Shown here: positions 1 to 12,234 of the stretch, piece after piece | Layout of the letters: every line of letters begins with the position of its first letter | How positions within the stretch are numbered: the stretch's first letter is position 1 | Assembly: GCA_004352715.1 (NCBI GenBank) | Contig: SCFE01000026.1 | Location: 1,534,782-1,598,781, forward strand | Reading direction: 5' to 3' | DNA: 64,000 nucleotides | DNA from: Hofstenia miamia | Lineage: Eukaryota; Xenacoelomorpha; Acoela | The notes under the pieces: generated by a model | What the model saw: only the letters and a program-made list of their open reading frames with translations | The model's database searches: none | What the model was told of the DNA's origin: nothing | Position numbers and translations under genes: made by a program

Positions 1-982
1 NNNNNNNNNNNNNNNNNNNNNNNNNNNNNNNNNNNNNNNNNNNNNNNNNNNNNNNNNNNNNNNNNNNNNNNNNNNNNNNNNNNNNNNNNNNNNNNNNNNN
101 NNNNNNNNNNNNNNNNNNNNNNNNNNNNNNNNNNNNNNNNNNNNNNNNNNNNNNNNNNNNNNNNNNNNNNNNNNNNNNNNNNNNNNNNNNNNNNNNNNNN
201 NNNNNNNNNNNNNNNNNNNNNNNNNNNNNNNNNNNNNNNNNNNNNNNNNNNNNNNNNNNNNNNNNNNNNNNNNNNNNNNNNNNNNNNNNNNNNNNNNNNN
301 NNNNNNNNNNNNNNNNNNNNNNNNNNNNNNNNNNNNNNNNNNNNNNNNNNNNNNNNNNNNNNNNNNNNNNNNNNNNNNNNNNNNNNNNNNNNNNNNNNNN
401 NNNNNNNNNNNNNNNNNNNNNNNNNNNNNNNNNNNNNNNNNNNNNNNNNNNNNNNNNNNNNNNNNNNNNNNNNNNNNNNNNNNNNNNNNNNNNNNNNNNN
501 NNNNNNNNNNNNNNNNNNNNNNNNNNNNNNNNNNNNNNNNNNNNNNNNNNNNNNNNNNNNNNNNNNNNNNNNNNNNNNNNNNNNNNNNNNNNNNNNNNNN
601 NNNNNNNNNNNNNNNNNNNNNNNNNNNNNNNNNNNNNNNNNNNNNNNNNNNNNNNNNNNNNNNNNNNNNNNNNNNNNNNNNNNNNNNNNNNNNNNNNNNN
701 NNNNNNNNNNNNNNNNNNNNNNNNNNNNNNNNNNNNNNNNNNNNNNNNNNNNNNNNNNNNNNNNNNNNNNNNNNNNNNNNNNNNNNNNNNNNNNNNNNNN
801 NNNNNNNNNNNNNNNNNNNNNNNNNNNNNNNNNNNNNNNNNNNNNNNNNNNNNNNNNNNNNNNNNNNNNNNNNNNNNNNNNNNNNNNNNNNNNNNNNNNN
901 NNNNNNNNNNNNNNNNNNNNNNNNNNNNNNNNNNNNNNNNNNNNNNNNNNNNNNNNNNNNNNNNNNNNNNNNNNNNNNNNNN
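1..982. other. Assembly gap (N run, left edge)
   Basis: Unsequenced. The gap ends directly in an (AT)n run at 983-1001, the kind of simple repeat at which assemblies commonly break. Confidence 0.99.
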
Positions 983-1001
983 ATATATATATATATATAT
1001 A
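983..1001. repeat. (AT)n microsatellite at gap edge
   Basis: A pure alternating AT run abuts the N run. Its true length is unknown because the gap truncates it. Confidence 0.9.
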
Positions 1002-2229
1002 AATAGTCCTTGCCAGTAGATTATAAGCAAAAATCTGTTGCTGCTTATTCAGAATCAAGCAAGAATAGTATGGATATTGGTTGGATAGCTTAGAAATTAG
1101 GTAGTAAGAATGTCCTACAATATTCTCCTAAACCAGTCATTTTCAACTCATAGACCCCTTGTCATCTTAATTTTTTAGCTGGACCTCCACCATCCGCAAA
1201 AACGATAGTAAATAATTATGCTTATTTTGAAGGAAAACTAGACTAATAAAAATAAATTTATATTTATGGCAGTGCAAAATTCGTCGTTTTTTTCTTCTAC
1301 TTAATTGCAAATTTCTGCTGAAATTCCATTCTCAGTAATGAAAAGCGTTCTGAACTAGAATTTCCCTATGGACCACTAAAATCTCACTGTGCTGTTGTTG
1401 TTGTAATACGTTAATATTATGCTTAATGCTATGATGTAATGATGTTAGGGTAATTTCGAGATGTAAAGTTGTTTTTGTCAATTTAATAGTTTACTTTATC
1501 TGTTATTTCATTATGACAATTGCTTCTCTTATTTTAGTAAATTTCCTTTTCATTGGAGTTTTCCTATTTTTCTTAGGATTGATGCCAGAATATTTCGACC
1601 TGGTAATGCATGTATATGTGTATACCCATATAAATTTTTAAGTAAAGAATTAATATAATTATTAAATGAAAAAAAGTGAGTAAAAAGGTGGTCACCAGAA
1701 AACATTTATTCGAAGATTCCGTACATCGGAAAAAATAATAAGTACCACAAGATGGAACTAAAAAATTTATGCGCAAACATAAAATGCATTTAGCCCTATT
1801 TCCATTAGGAATTTCTCAAAATCTGTGATGACTTCAGTAAAAAAACTTTAAACGCTCATAACTCAAGGCGCGCCTGCGCGGCACTCACACAGATTGTCTT
1901 CAAATAACAAAATATTTCAGGGTACTTGTTGCTCGCACTGGCTGTAGACCTTCCCATTATCTGTACACTGGCTATGGAAATAATCGGATTTCGCATGGAA
2001 CAAATTCTTATTTGCATGCTTGATTTGAGAAAGATCCAAAACGTTAAGTAATACCAATAATTATGGTGTAAATGACAATGTTTACCTCAAACTGTCACTC
2101 TATTATTTAACCCAATGGATCACATTTAGAAATATAAATATTGTGTATTTATAAATTGTTTTCACAAATTAAGGTATACTTCTGTGAGAATCTCATTAAC
2201 GGTAAACACGACCAAATTTAGATGCAGAC
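1002..2229. other. No gene recognised
   Basis: AT-rich sequence with no reading frame that resembles a protein family on either strand. The short frames here are low-complexity and interrupted. Confidence 0.6.
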
Positions 2230-2250
2230 TTGTCAACGAGCCGATATTTC
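2230..2250 (+). repeat. Start of the GAGCC inverted-repeat family (copy a, cut by gap)
   Basis: The 15-bp word TTGTCAACGAGCCGA at 2230-2244 is followed by TATTTC and then the gap. The same start, with ACATTTC after it, is at 38147, and the word occurs twice at 28467 and 28493. It is read as one end of a dispersed repeat whose interior lies in the gap. Confidence 0.7.
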
Positions 2251-3250
2251 NNNNNNNNNNNNNNNNNNNNNNNNNNNNNNNNNNNNNNNNNNNNNNNNNN
2301 NNNNNNNNNNNNNNNNNNNNNNNNNNNNNNNNNNNNNNNNNNNNNNNNNNNNNNNNNNNNNNNNNNNNNNNNNNNNNNNNNNNNNNNNNNNNNNNNNNNN
2401 NNNNNNNNNNNNNNNNNNNNNNNNNNNNNNNNNNNNNNNNNNNNNNNNNNNNNNNNNNNNNNNNNNNNNNNNNNNNNNNNNNNNNNNNNNNNNNNNNNNN
2501 NNNNNNNNNNNNNNNNNNNNNNNNNNNNNNNNNNNNNNNNNNNNNNNNNNNNNNNNNNNNNNNNNNNNNNNNNNNNNNNNNNNNNNNNNNNNNNNNNNNN
2601 NNNNNNNNNNNNNNNNNNNNNNNNNNNNNNNNNNNNNNNNNNNNNNNNNNNNNNNNNNNNNNNNNNNNNNNNNNNNNNNNNNNNNNNNNNNNNNNNNNNN
2701 NNNNNNNNNNNNNNNNNNNNNNNNNNNNNNNNNNNNNNNNNNNNNNNNNNNNNNNNNNNNNNNNNNNNNNNNNNNNNNNNNNNNNNNNNNNNNNNNNNNN
2801 NNNNNNNNNNNNNNNNNNNNNNNNNNNNNNNNNNNNNNNNNNNNNNNNNNNNNNNNNNNNNNNNNNNNNNNNNNNNNNNNNNNNNNNNNNNNNNNNNNNN
2901 NNNNNNNNNNNNNNNNNNNNNNNNNNNNNNNNNNNNNNNNNNNNNNNNNNNNNNNNNNNNNNNNNNNNNNNNNNNNNNNNNNNNNNNNNNNNNNNNNNNN
3001 NNNNNNNNNNNNNNNNNNNNNNNNNNNNNNNNNNNNNNNNNNNNNNNNNNNNNNNNNNNNNNNNNNNNNNNNNNNNNNNNNNNNNNNNNNNNNNNNNNNN
3101 NNNNNNNNNNNNNNNNNNNNNNNNNNNNNNNNNNNNNNNNNNNNNNNNNNNNNNNNNNNNNNNNNNNNNNNNNNNNNNNNNNNNNNNNNNNNNNNNNNNN
3201 NNNNNNNNNNNNNNNNNNNNNNNNNNNNNNNNNNNNNNNNNNNNNNNNNN
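2251..3250. other. Assembly gap, exactly 1000 N
   Basis: The round length indicates a placeholder. The left flank is the GAGCC repeat. The right flank is unrelated AT-rich sequence, so part of a repeat copy is presumably missing. Confidence 0.99.
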
Positions 3251-3409
3251 CTCTATATAGGCCTGTATTGTCAGTGATAAAGTCTTACAGTTATAAATGA
3301 TCGACATGGCTAGACAACATTCTCAAACTATTCATTCCAAAAAGAACATTTGAATTAATACATCAGATTTCTTAGAAAAAATTGTAACTGCTTTCAGTAC
3401 CAACAAACA

Positions 3410-4080
3410 AAAATATCAATTATATCAAGTTTTTATGTTAAATCATTGTTCACGAGCATACCTATAGAAAAACAATTGACCATATATTTAATTTTATTCC
3501 TGAAGATCAAAATATTGTTTGACATGAAAGTCTAAAACTCTTACTCAGATTAGCTTGCTCAAATGTTAAGTTCATGTTCAATGTATATGAAGAAATAGAC
3601 GGAATGATAATGTGCTTACCATTCTGTTAACATATGGCTGCATTTACAATGGATTTGATTGAATCTACATTCAAGCAATTTATATACTTAAAGTATGTTG
3701 ATGCCATTTTTGCTTTATTTTAACATAAATCTAAAATTGAAAGTTTCAACATTATCTAAGCAAGCAAGTTGAACAACTAAAATTTAAAGTGGAAATAGAA
3801 AAGATCAAACTTTAAATTTCTTAGACATATAAATTTTTAAAAGAGAAAAATCGTATGAAACCAAACTCTATATAAAGCCAACGAATACAGGGTTGTGATA
3901 TTAAATATGAGAGAAATACTATAAAGTGTTTAATAGAAAGAGCCCATCATCAGGTTATGCCAACTTCATTGAAGCATTTGACCATTTATATGCAACTTTA
4001 GAAAATAATTCATATCCTCACAGAATAGTTAAAAGATGTGTAGATGAAACAAAGGTGCTTTGCTATCTATTGATATAGGG
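3410..4080 (+). pseudogene. Penelope-like retroelement, degenerate reverse transcriptase fragment
   Basis: Translating across several stops and frameshifts gives the palm and thumb order of a Penelope-like reverse transcriptase. FKQFIYLKYVDAIFALF at about 3670-3720 aligns with the YVDD catalytic box, with the second Asp changed to Ala (GCC at 3703-3705). Next come FKFLRHINF (FLD.L.I region), a YKAN/Y..V stretch corresponding to the YRKPT region, and a C-terminal block with RAHHQ, FIEAFDHLYATLENNSYP and RIVKRC at about 3935-4050. Family order and wording match Penelope-type RTs; the clade is an inference. No GIY-YIG domain follows before coding similarity is lost. The copy is dead: it has several stops and a mutated active site. 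Confidence 0.7.
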
Positions 4081-5316
4081 GGACTTAAATGATATATGAC
4101 TATAAAAGTTATTCCATGCCTTCACAAAATTATTGAAATTTTATACTATGTAATTGACCAGGGGCGTAAACAGGCTTTTTTCTGACGGAGGATGACAGCT
4201 AAGTCATGACTAAGCAAGGAACCAAAAGTGACTCAGAGTCCCTCAAAAATTTTTTAAAGTATTCAAAAAATGGAGGTTAAAATTTTATTTCACAACATCA
4301 GTTCTTAAATTTTTTTAATGTCTTGCCCAACATTTTTTGGTTTAGTCAATAAAAATCAACTTTAGAAGCTTGCTTGCGTACACCAATGAAATTGATAATA
4401 TTTGATGACGAGATTGTGATGTTAATGCTCTGTAGGGCTGCAGTGGTAAAATATTTTTCATACCCATAAAGGGTTCATGTGTAAAACTACTACTAGCCTT
4501 AAGTGTAACAGTTTTGCCCATGCAGTACTTTCAATTTACAACTAATTCACTAATTACTCTAACTATAGCACACAACAAAAACTATACAAAATTAAAAATA
4601 TGTTGTATTTACAACATATGATCAGTAAGTTTCTTACTTTGTCGCCTAACAGCCAACTTCATTAGGATATGGAGATGTGGCAGAATAATAAATTGAATAG
4701 AGATCATCGCAGAACAAATCCAGGGTCGGAGTTCAGTGCAGAAGTCCCACCCCACCAGCTAATTTATTCTAAAGTATACTGTATATTTGCGAACATTCCA
4801 GGACTATTCATGTGTTGAGAGGGATACAAAGTTTCATTGATAGTCCGAAAACAACTGTCAACAATTTTTTAAACAACTAGTAACTCTATGGAATAAAAAA
4901 AATATTTTTCAAAAATATGTGTGTAAGATGTACTAGATATTTTACATGGAATGGCTCTAGAATGATTTTCTGCATTGGATTAATTTAAATTTAATGTGGA
5001 TAAGTCTTAATTTTAGGGATTTTTACATCTGCATGTTTTGAAGAAAAGACATAAAATGGATCTCCGGAGGCACAATTGATTTTAAAATGGGAATATAATA
5101 AACAATAAGTACACTAAGTACTGACCAAGAACAGATTGAAACTGCAATGTGCTGTATTCCTCCACTCTCTTCTACTGTAAATATGACGGGTATCAGAAAT
5201 ACAGAGCTGTTAAAAATGTTCATGGCCTTTCTACACACCCAGGAAAGAGAATATGTTTCAAATTTATGGATTTACAGCTGCACATTTATGAATTACAACT
5301 GCACAAATTGGCTACA
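4081..5316. other. No gene recognised; possible lone hAT-type terminus at 4159
   Basis: AT-rich and non-coding by eye. CAGGGGCGTA at 4159-4168 resembles the terminal inverted repeat of a common group of hAT-type repeats in marine invertebrates. I found no matching right end, so it is only a hint. Confidence 0.4.
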
Positions 5317-5556
5317 GCTGCACACAGCGTTGGGAAAAAATCCGATTCCAATTAAAAAATAAAAAAAATCGGATTTTTTATTTAAATCGGATTTTTTAAT
5401 TTAAATTGGATTTTTTATCTAAATTTCAATTTTACCCACACTATCTTCTAAGGTAATAAATATTAGAAATTCTTTTGATACTAATACTTGATTTAAATCA
5501 ATAATTGAACTAATAATTTAAATCAATGATTTAAATCGACCAACACTGGCTGCACA
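5317..5556. mobile_element. hAT-type MITE (224 bp) with perfect 8-bp target-site duplication
   Basis: The element spans 5325-5548. It begins CAGCGTTGG and ends CCAACACTG, a 9-bp terminal inverted repeat with one mismatch. It is flanked on both sides by the identical octamer GCTGCACA (5317-5324 and 5549-5556). An 8-bp duplication with CA-G termini is the hallmark of the hAT superfamily. The interior is non-coding and made of imperfect repeats of AATCGGATTTTTT and GATTTAAAT-like words, which could fold back. It cannot encode a transposase, so it would have been moved by a hAT enzyme from elsewhere. Confidence 0.9.
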
Positions 5557-8174
5557 TTAAAACCAGTTATGATGTAGATGAATTTGAAATTCAGTTAGAT
5601 TAGTTTTAAGGTAACCGGTGTAGTAACATCACTCCTTATCCGTGATATTTCGGCAGTATCCAAAATTGTGAATGGTCAAATAATCCCATTATTTTTTTCA
5701 CAGTTCTTATTAACAGATTTTTTAGTTGAAACTTCAAGAATTCTACAATCTTGCAACCCTAAAAATCACCCACAAAATCAGCCATTTCGTTATTTCTTAC
5801 AGTTATTATCGCCAAGCCCCCAATTGAAGCATTTACTTTGAAATATTTGTAACTTTACAGTATCTACAATCGCCATATTGGATGAGAGATCCAAGCAGTC
5901 GGTTTTAGTAAATATATATTTTTTCAAAATTTACATAGATATAGTGGACTAATTATAGCAAGTTAAGTAATTACTACTACTTCAAGGCTTTATTAAACTA
6001 TTTCAAGCAATACAAAAATTAGCGAATTTTTGACAATTAGCGCAAAAACATAGCAAAAATCTTTTGCCTCCATAACTTTGGTAATCAGACAAATATTAGC
6101 CTTTTTCAGAATCTTTGGCATCCCAAAGAAGTTAAACTTGTACTTAATAATTAAAAAGTTACAAATGCGGCAGATTCTGTTGAAATACCACAATTCACAC
6201 TTGAATTTTTTAACGGTAAGACCCATTTAGATCAGATGAACTGAAAATGCCAAGGTCACTTGTAAAGTTTGAACAAGTAAAAGCAAAGTCATTACACTGA
6301 TCTACACTTAATATTGTCGAATTGCGACAAATACTTTGATTTTTGGCATCAAAAAGATAAAAACAACTAAGGCTCGAATTTAGCAATAACGAGTATTAAA
6401 CTACAGTACACAGGCTTTGCACTTTCATTTGGATGCAAAATTTCAACTAGTGTAGCTAGTGAAAGATTTTGCTTAAGCAATAAACATTTATTGAAACGCG
6501 CCCATGTTTCATTTTTTACTGTACTTTCAATAAATATTTAATTATCTTGATCAGTGGGCAAATATCCATTGTCACCGCCGACAAAGATTTTTTACAGGTA
6601 AGCGTTGCTTAGGGAAATATTACAACACAGTATAGTATTTCAATATAAAGAGATTGCACTACATTGTGTTATTGCATTCATTGCTGTTCATAAGCTAGGT
6701 AATGCGAGATCTGTTTATTAAAACTTTCCTCATTGCGTGCCTTTGTAGATAAAAAATTACAATGTTAGTAGAAGTCGTTATATATGAAAAATATAGAAAA
6801 TTGGGACAGGCATTCCGGACAGTAGTACGATTATTGTCAGTGAGAAAATGACGTTGTAAGATATAATACTGCATATAATGCAAATTACAAATGCATGCAG
6901 TTCCATGTAGTTTGCATATAAATAAGTTTTAATAGAATAGAGTTTTGAAATGATATTTATTGTAAGTTTCATAGACCACAAGCAAAGAAAAATCATTTAC
7001 TGAAGGTAGTTTACTCTTCCTGTGTTGGTAATTTTTACAAGTTAATTGCACATTTCAAATTCAAACTATGCAAATATTTACTCAAAGAGGATAACCAATG
7101 GTCACTATCGAATTCAACAAAGTTAATATTTAGATTTTGGAGATTGTAATTAAGTTAGTTTCATACTACAAGGAGTTTTTCAACAGCTTTAAAACTGTCC
7201 CAAAAATATTGGGCCATAACAACTTAAAACCATACTTAGTTTGCGTGCACAATGAAAAATTTAACCTGAGGAATTCGAAGTGCATGAATTTAAGAAATTC
7301 ATTTCTGGCATTAAAAAATTTTTGCTTACATAGAGGAGTATTATGTATGCCCCTTACAATATTATGAAAAATACCTATTAGCCCATTATATCCAAGCGTT
7401 CCCAATTTGGAAATTATTTTCAACCCTCAGAAAAGGTCTTTATTTTGCTTGAGGTTTTGTATTAAATCATTTGGTTGTAAAGATAATGACCAAACATTTC
7501 GATAATTGAATTTTTTTCACATATTTTTTTCTCAAAATAAATTTCGACTACGCTAACATATCAAATAATCTCTTTCTGAAATATTACAATGCACATTTAC
7601 TTGTTATGAATTAAAAAAAATATCAAATAAACATCTTATTCCATTTTCATGTGGATCAACAACAACCTCCTGGGCATGTTCCCAAAATGGGAACGTTGGG
7701 ATTGTAAGTACATAAAATGTATAGAAACCTAATTGAAATAACCGCAGGCAACTGTAATTCATGCCTATGTACAAATCAATATATGTAATTTTTAAGAAAT
7801 TGTAGAAGAATGCTGGCATGTTATTCGTAAGTGCCTTAAAATTTCAGTATGCAAATTGAAATCATTCTGTTTCCTTAATAATTATATTTTCGCTGTCGTT
7901 TTAGCATCATTTGATCTTTCAAATAACAACGTGGTTGTGATATTGAATTAACGTAGTTTTGACGGATTGTGCTTACTGGGGGGTGAGGGGGTATTTCTTA
8001 TTGAGATTTTAATCAACAGGAACTTTTTTGCGGGATGCTCGAAATAATATTAGACCCTTGTATTGCACACGTTGAAACCCTTTCAGAGTTATGGATTATT
8101 CTCATTTCAAAATCCTCTTACAATTATAACTGTGTTGTGGCCTGTCACAAATTATTTTAATTTAATTGGTAATT
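5557..8174. other. No gene recognised
   Basis: About 2.6 kb of AT-rich sequence. Open frames of 60-85 codons occur at 5993-6226, 6695-6996, 7137-7423 and 7604-7819, but opposite strands overlap and the compositions are biased to Phe/Ile/Lys/Asn, as expected by chance in AT-rich DNA. None resembles a known family. Confidence 0.6.
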
Positions 8175-9650
8175 GAAAAGGGCAGTGCTAATAGATTTCA
8201 TAGGTTTTTTACGTATTCCATATGTTGATGTTGCTGTGTCTTCATCTGGAAATCCAATTGTGGTTTTAATAAGGCCAAAAGATGACTATTTATCTGAAGA
8301 GAGGACCTCAATGATAACAATATTGCGTTACCTGTAGAAATTGTGGCCAGTATGGAAGTGCATGGATATGGATCTGATTATTATGTGCAATCGGATGACA
8401 TCAAAAATAATTAAGATTTTGAAAATACATAGTTCATTCAAAAACCCAAGAAAACGGGAAAAGATTAGGCTAAAATTCATTCAAGAAATATAAGAAAGTT
8501 ATATTAAATGAGCCTCATGGAGCTATTATTGCTGTATTATAGAAGGTCGTCCGCATTTGCCTAAGATGTATGTATTTCTACAACTTAAACTATAAGGTAT
8601 GCTTGCAATAAAAGCAATAACAATTTTACAATAGCATGTAAATGTTAATGACATTAACCGCATCTTGGTATTATTTATGGTCAGTGGATACCACTTATTG
8701 CCATCATTGAGAGATTATTAGTTACTATGAATGCTCCTTCCTTTACTTATAGTATGTTATGAGCAGAAATAATTTTCATGAAATATAAATATGTTATCAT
8801 CTTGTCCATAATGATGTATTAAAACATAGTAAACTCTAAAGATTGATCCACTGTGTGAAAAATTATTTCAACATTGCTAGCCATTTGGTCTCTTTCATAA
8901 GTTGCTTTCAATGGCTGAGAGTATGTTTCCCTACCGTGGTTATTTTCCCATCAAACAATATATCAGTATCAAATCAATACAATAAGTTTTGGTTACAAAT
9001 TCTGGTTTCATTGAGGCACTGAAGGATAAGCGTGTAACTTTGAAATTTATGATTGCAAGAATGATATTCAAAAGGAAACATAAGGTGTAAAAATAGTTCA
9101 ATAATGTCCTCCATCATAAATTGAAACCAAAAATCACATCATTCACTTTGATAACTTCTTTCTTTCTTACTGGTAACAAAAATAAAGAACGATAGAAATT
9201 TGATTACAAAAATGATTTGAAAATATTGCTTACCAATGGAATGATAAATCTGTGGCAATTGCTAGAACAAATGTTGGCTGTGTTATTCCTGTTCAAAAAG
9301 TTTTACGTTATGTAAGAAGGTAAGGCAAGGTTCTTGTTTACCAATCTGAAGATTTTGGGCCTTACAATGTAGGAAGAGGGAGTAGACCTCCACTATGCGT
9401 GTTTGCGGTCATATGGGCCAATCATAAATTTTAATAATAATGATGACGTTGTTTTCCAACGCTTTAAACCACTCTGTGATCGCAGCTTTCAAAGAGTATC
9501 AGCCTTCTAAGCAGCCCAAAAATCAGCTAACACATTTGAAATTAATAGTTGAAATAGTTGATGTATTGACAGGTCATTATGCGATACCTACGTTATGTTT
9601 AAGTGGGCCAACAGTTAAAGTACCAGATCGCTCCCTGTAAAGTAAAGCTG
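8175..9650 (+). pseudogene. piggyBac-type transposase pseudogene
   Basis: Pieces in shifting frames follow the order of a piggyBac DDE transposase. QWIPLIAIIERLLV is near 8680. MSRNNFHEI at 8758 matches the family MSRNRFEEI box. FGLFHKLLSMAESMFPYRG at about 8885-8940 matches F..LH..LSIDESM.P. QWNDKSVAIARTNVG and VQKVLRY at about 9230-9310 match the K.KD...V..L block, GVDLHYACLRSYG lies at about 9380-9415, and LFSNALNHSVIAAFKEYQ at 9446-9500 matches the C-terminal W.LF..ALN..V.. box. The first catalytic Asp of the IDESM motif is Ala here (GCT at 8914-8916). Stops and frameshifts make it inactive. Terminal repeats and TTAA duplications were not found. Confidence 0.85.
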
Positions 9651-9713
9651 CTGCACATATTACAAACACCAGATCGCTCCCTGTAAAGTAAAGCTGCTGC
9701 ACATATTACAAAC
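9622..9713 (+). repeat. 46-bp exact tandem duplication
   Basis: Bases 9622-9667 are repeated without change at 9668-9713. The unit begins ACCAGATCGCTCCCTG and overlaps the last codons of the piggyBac remnant. Because the flanks are badly decayed but the two copies are identical, the duplication should be recent (inference), or else an assembly artefact. Confidence 0.9.
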
Positions 9714-10889
9714 AAAGTGTCGATTGATGTGCTCAAAATGTGGCAGAAGTCTGCACAAAAATGCTTGGTATAGTTTTTATTTCTCAAAGTGAACAACATG
9801 TATCAGATTTTTATGCTATTTAGTAAGTTTCACATTTATATTCCACCTAAAATCATTTTTGAAGTTTGTGTCAATTGCATAAATTTGCTGTTGTATAGAT
9901 TTTGTGTAACCCAGAGATCCTATAACTGATTCAGGTATTATTTCTGTGGGTTAAGTATAATATAAAAATAGTAAGATTTCTAACATATCCTCTTTCCAAA
10001 ATTTTAAATTCACTAATGCTATAAAATATAATAGCAACAGACTGCTTTTTGGTAATTGATTTAGACCAACCTCAATGTAATCTATAGAGGTTTGTTTATT
10101 CGATAATAATTCATAAATTTCTATGTGGAATGACTTATAGATATCCAGCATCATTTTAAGATTTTGTTAGACATGATAAAGTAATTCCTACATTTAATTA
10201 ATTAGTTGAAGATTCATTTTAAGATAAGAAAAGATATGATCGTTTATATTTTGTTAATTTTTTATCACATTGATATACTGATAAATTTGTCAGGAAATAA
10301 CAAAAAAGAGATAATTGCTGCGGATACCTTTGTTGGATTATTTTTGACGAGATATTATATAATCACTGTTATAAAACTTAAATCCTAACAATGACCCCAG
10401 GATATTAATAAAGAGTTTGATTGCTTCTGGATTGTTTTCAATTTTTCATTATAAGGAAAGAAGACAAATTTATTTTCAGAAGTTGTGTAAATAATAAACA
10501 TAGAACGGGTAGCAACTCTGAAAGTCTCAGTTATAATTTCCAGTATTTATATACAGTAGGGCCAAATTTCTTTTATGAATTTTAATGCATGATAGGGTGA
10601 TATTTTGTTAATTATTTTAGAGAAATATCAATGACATTGAAGATAATTAATTGTTTAGGAAAAAGTTTAGACGTTAGATGCAAAGATGAAATATTTGGCA
10701 TAAAAAGAATTTTTTACAAACATTTAATGTTCACTATAATTGTACTTCAAGCGTCCTAACCATTACGCAAGTCACGTTACTTAAATTGCTCATAATGAAA
10801 AATCGGTATTATCGCTTTAGGAGGTAATTGTTGTGTATCAGTGTAACCACTGTGTCACCGTATGTCTATCCGAAAAACTGAATAGACAT
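9714..10889. other. No gene recognised
   Basis: AT-rich sequence. Short frames at 9951-10154 (minus) and 10206-10388 (plus) overlap on opposite strands and show no recognisable motif. Confidence 0.6.
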
Positions 10890-11695
10890 GCTTCTCAACC
10901 ATTACACCCCCATGTGTACAAAGTACATTTTTAACCAATTTCTTACGCCCATTGCTACTTTTCTAAGAATAGCGTTAACTTGCGATATGAAATTAAGTTT
11001 GAATCAATTGAACTCCTAAAATTTAAGGTTATCGATAGGTGATATGAGAATATTTCTGAAATTCATTGAAAATTTAAAACCGATCATTTTTTACTCTAGA
11101 CGCTTACATTATGCAAAATTGTATTTATTAATGTTAACGCGTAATTTTTGCATACAAAAATATTTGCAAAATCGCATAAAATTTAATTCAACTATTTTAA
11201 CTGTTGCGTCCAAAGAAGAGCTTCTACAGAAAATTAATAGTTCCATTGCATACTGTATCATTTCACAGTCAGATACATTCTTTATGTCATTTACACATAG
11301 ATTGAGAAGTAGAGGTCTTAGCATTGTTCCTTGAACCCCATTTTTTCAGATAACCATTTCGATAATTTGTCGTTTATAGCTAAAATAATTGGATAGAAGA
11401 CTTATATTGCTTGGAGAATTACCTATTTTAAAATTATTTTTTATTAAGTTGTGATTAATAGAATCAAAAGATTTAAAGAAGTCAAGAGAACCCTTTGCTA
11501 CAAATGTATTAGAACCAAGAAATGATATCTATTTTCTGTTCTTTATATAAGGATATAGCAAGTAGAAAAATTCTTCCGAAAGCTAAATTGCACTTTTGAT
11601 AAAAATTTATATTTATCTCAATGAAGAGCAATGTGTTCATGTAAGTTTCTGAAAAATTAAAAACCATCTCAAAAATTACAAGACAATAGATGCTA
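10890..11695 (-). pseudogene. LINE reverse transcriptase fragment, 5'-truncated
   Basis: Read on the minus strand from 11695 downwards, the order is that of a LINE RT. FSETYMNTLLFIEININFY and NLAFGRIF correspond to the finger region before QFGFR. DFFKSFDSINHNLIKNN at about 11480-11440 matches DFSKAFDSV.H (motif A). NGVQGTMLRPLLLN and CVNDIKN match G.PQGS.L.P.LF...INDI. IQYAMELLIF at about 11255-11228 is the motif C region, in which the catalytic YADD has become YAME. Downstream, FKLNFISQVNAILRKVAMGVR matches the thumb. The last words resemble those in the fragments at 24.8 and 52.3 kb, so these may be one family. There are few stops but the active site is lost. Confidence 0.85.
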
Positions 11696-12234
11696 GAAAC
11701 GCATACTAACTTGAGTTAGTATTTTAAATACATACTTTCTTTATTTATTAATAAATAAAAATAACAAATGACTTCAGAATGTTGTTTTACAATTCTCGAA
11801 ATTGATAAATTACGATTTTTAAATGACTGGCTTGAACGCCATCTATTGAACAATAAGCGACATTAAGTAAATGCATTTATTTTTTTGAAGTGTACATTTA
11901 TAAATGAAGTTAAACCTTTAATCAAATTTAATAATATTTTATAATATTATATTATTTATTTTTAAAATCCTTTGCACATAAAATCAATATACAAATTAAG
12001 TGTTAAACACTTATTAGGATTTCAAACACAGTATTTTCTTCATTAATTAATGTTGATTGTTGCAATTGATTGAGGTCTTTTGTAATTTAAATGTGATTTT
12101 TCTTGGTTGGTCAATTCTAAATATTTATTTTCCCTTTTACTTTCGTGTAATTAAGTGTGATCTTTAATCGTAAATGCTATTTTAAATATTTCTTCCTCTA
12201 GTCATTTGTTATAGCATTCAATGTCATTGAAAAT

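Noticed and set aside
2162-3307. Long open frames of 350-410 codons spanning each N run (also 28493-29624, 38189-39373, 60484-61756)
   Set aside because: They consist almost entirely of N; only a few real codons flank each gap.
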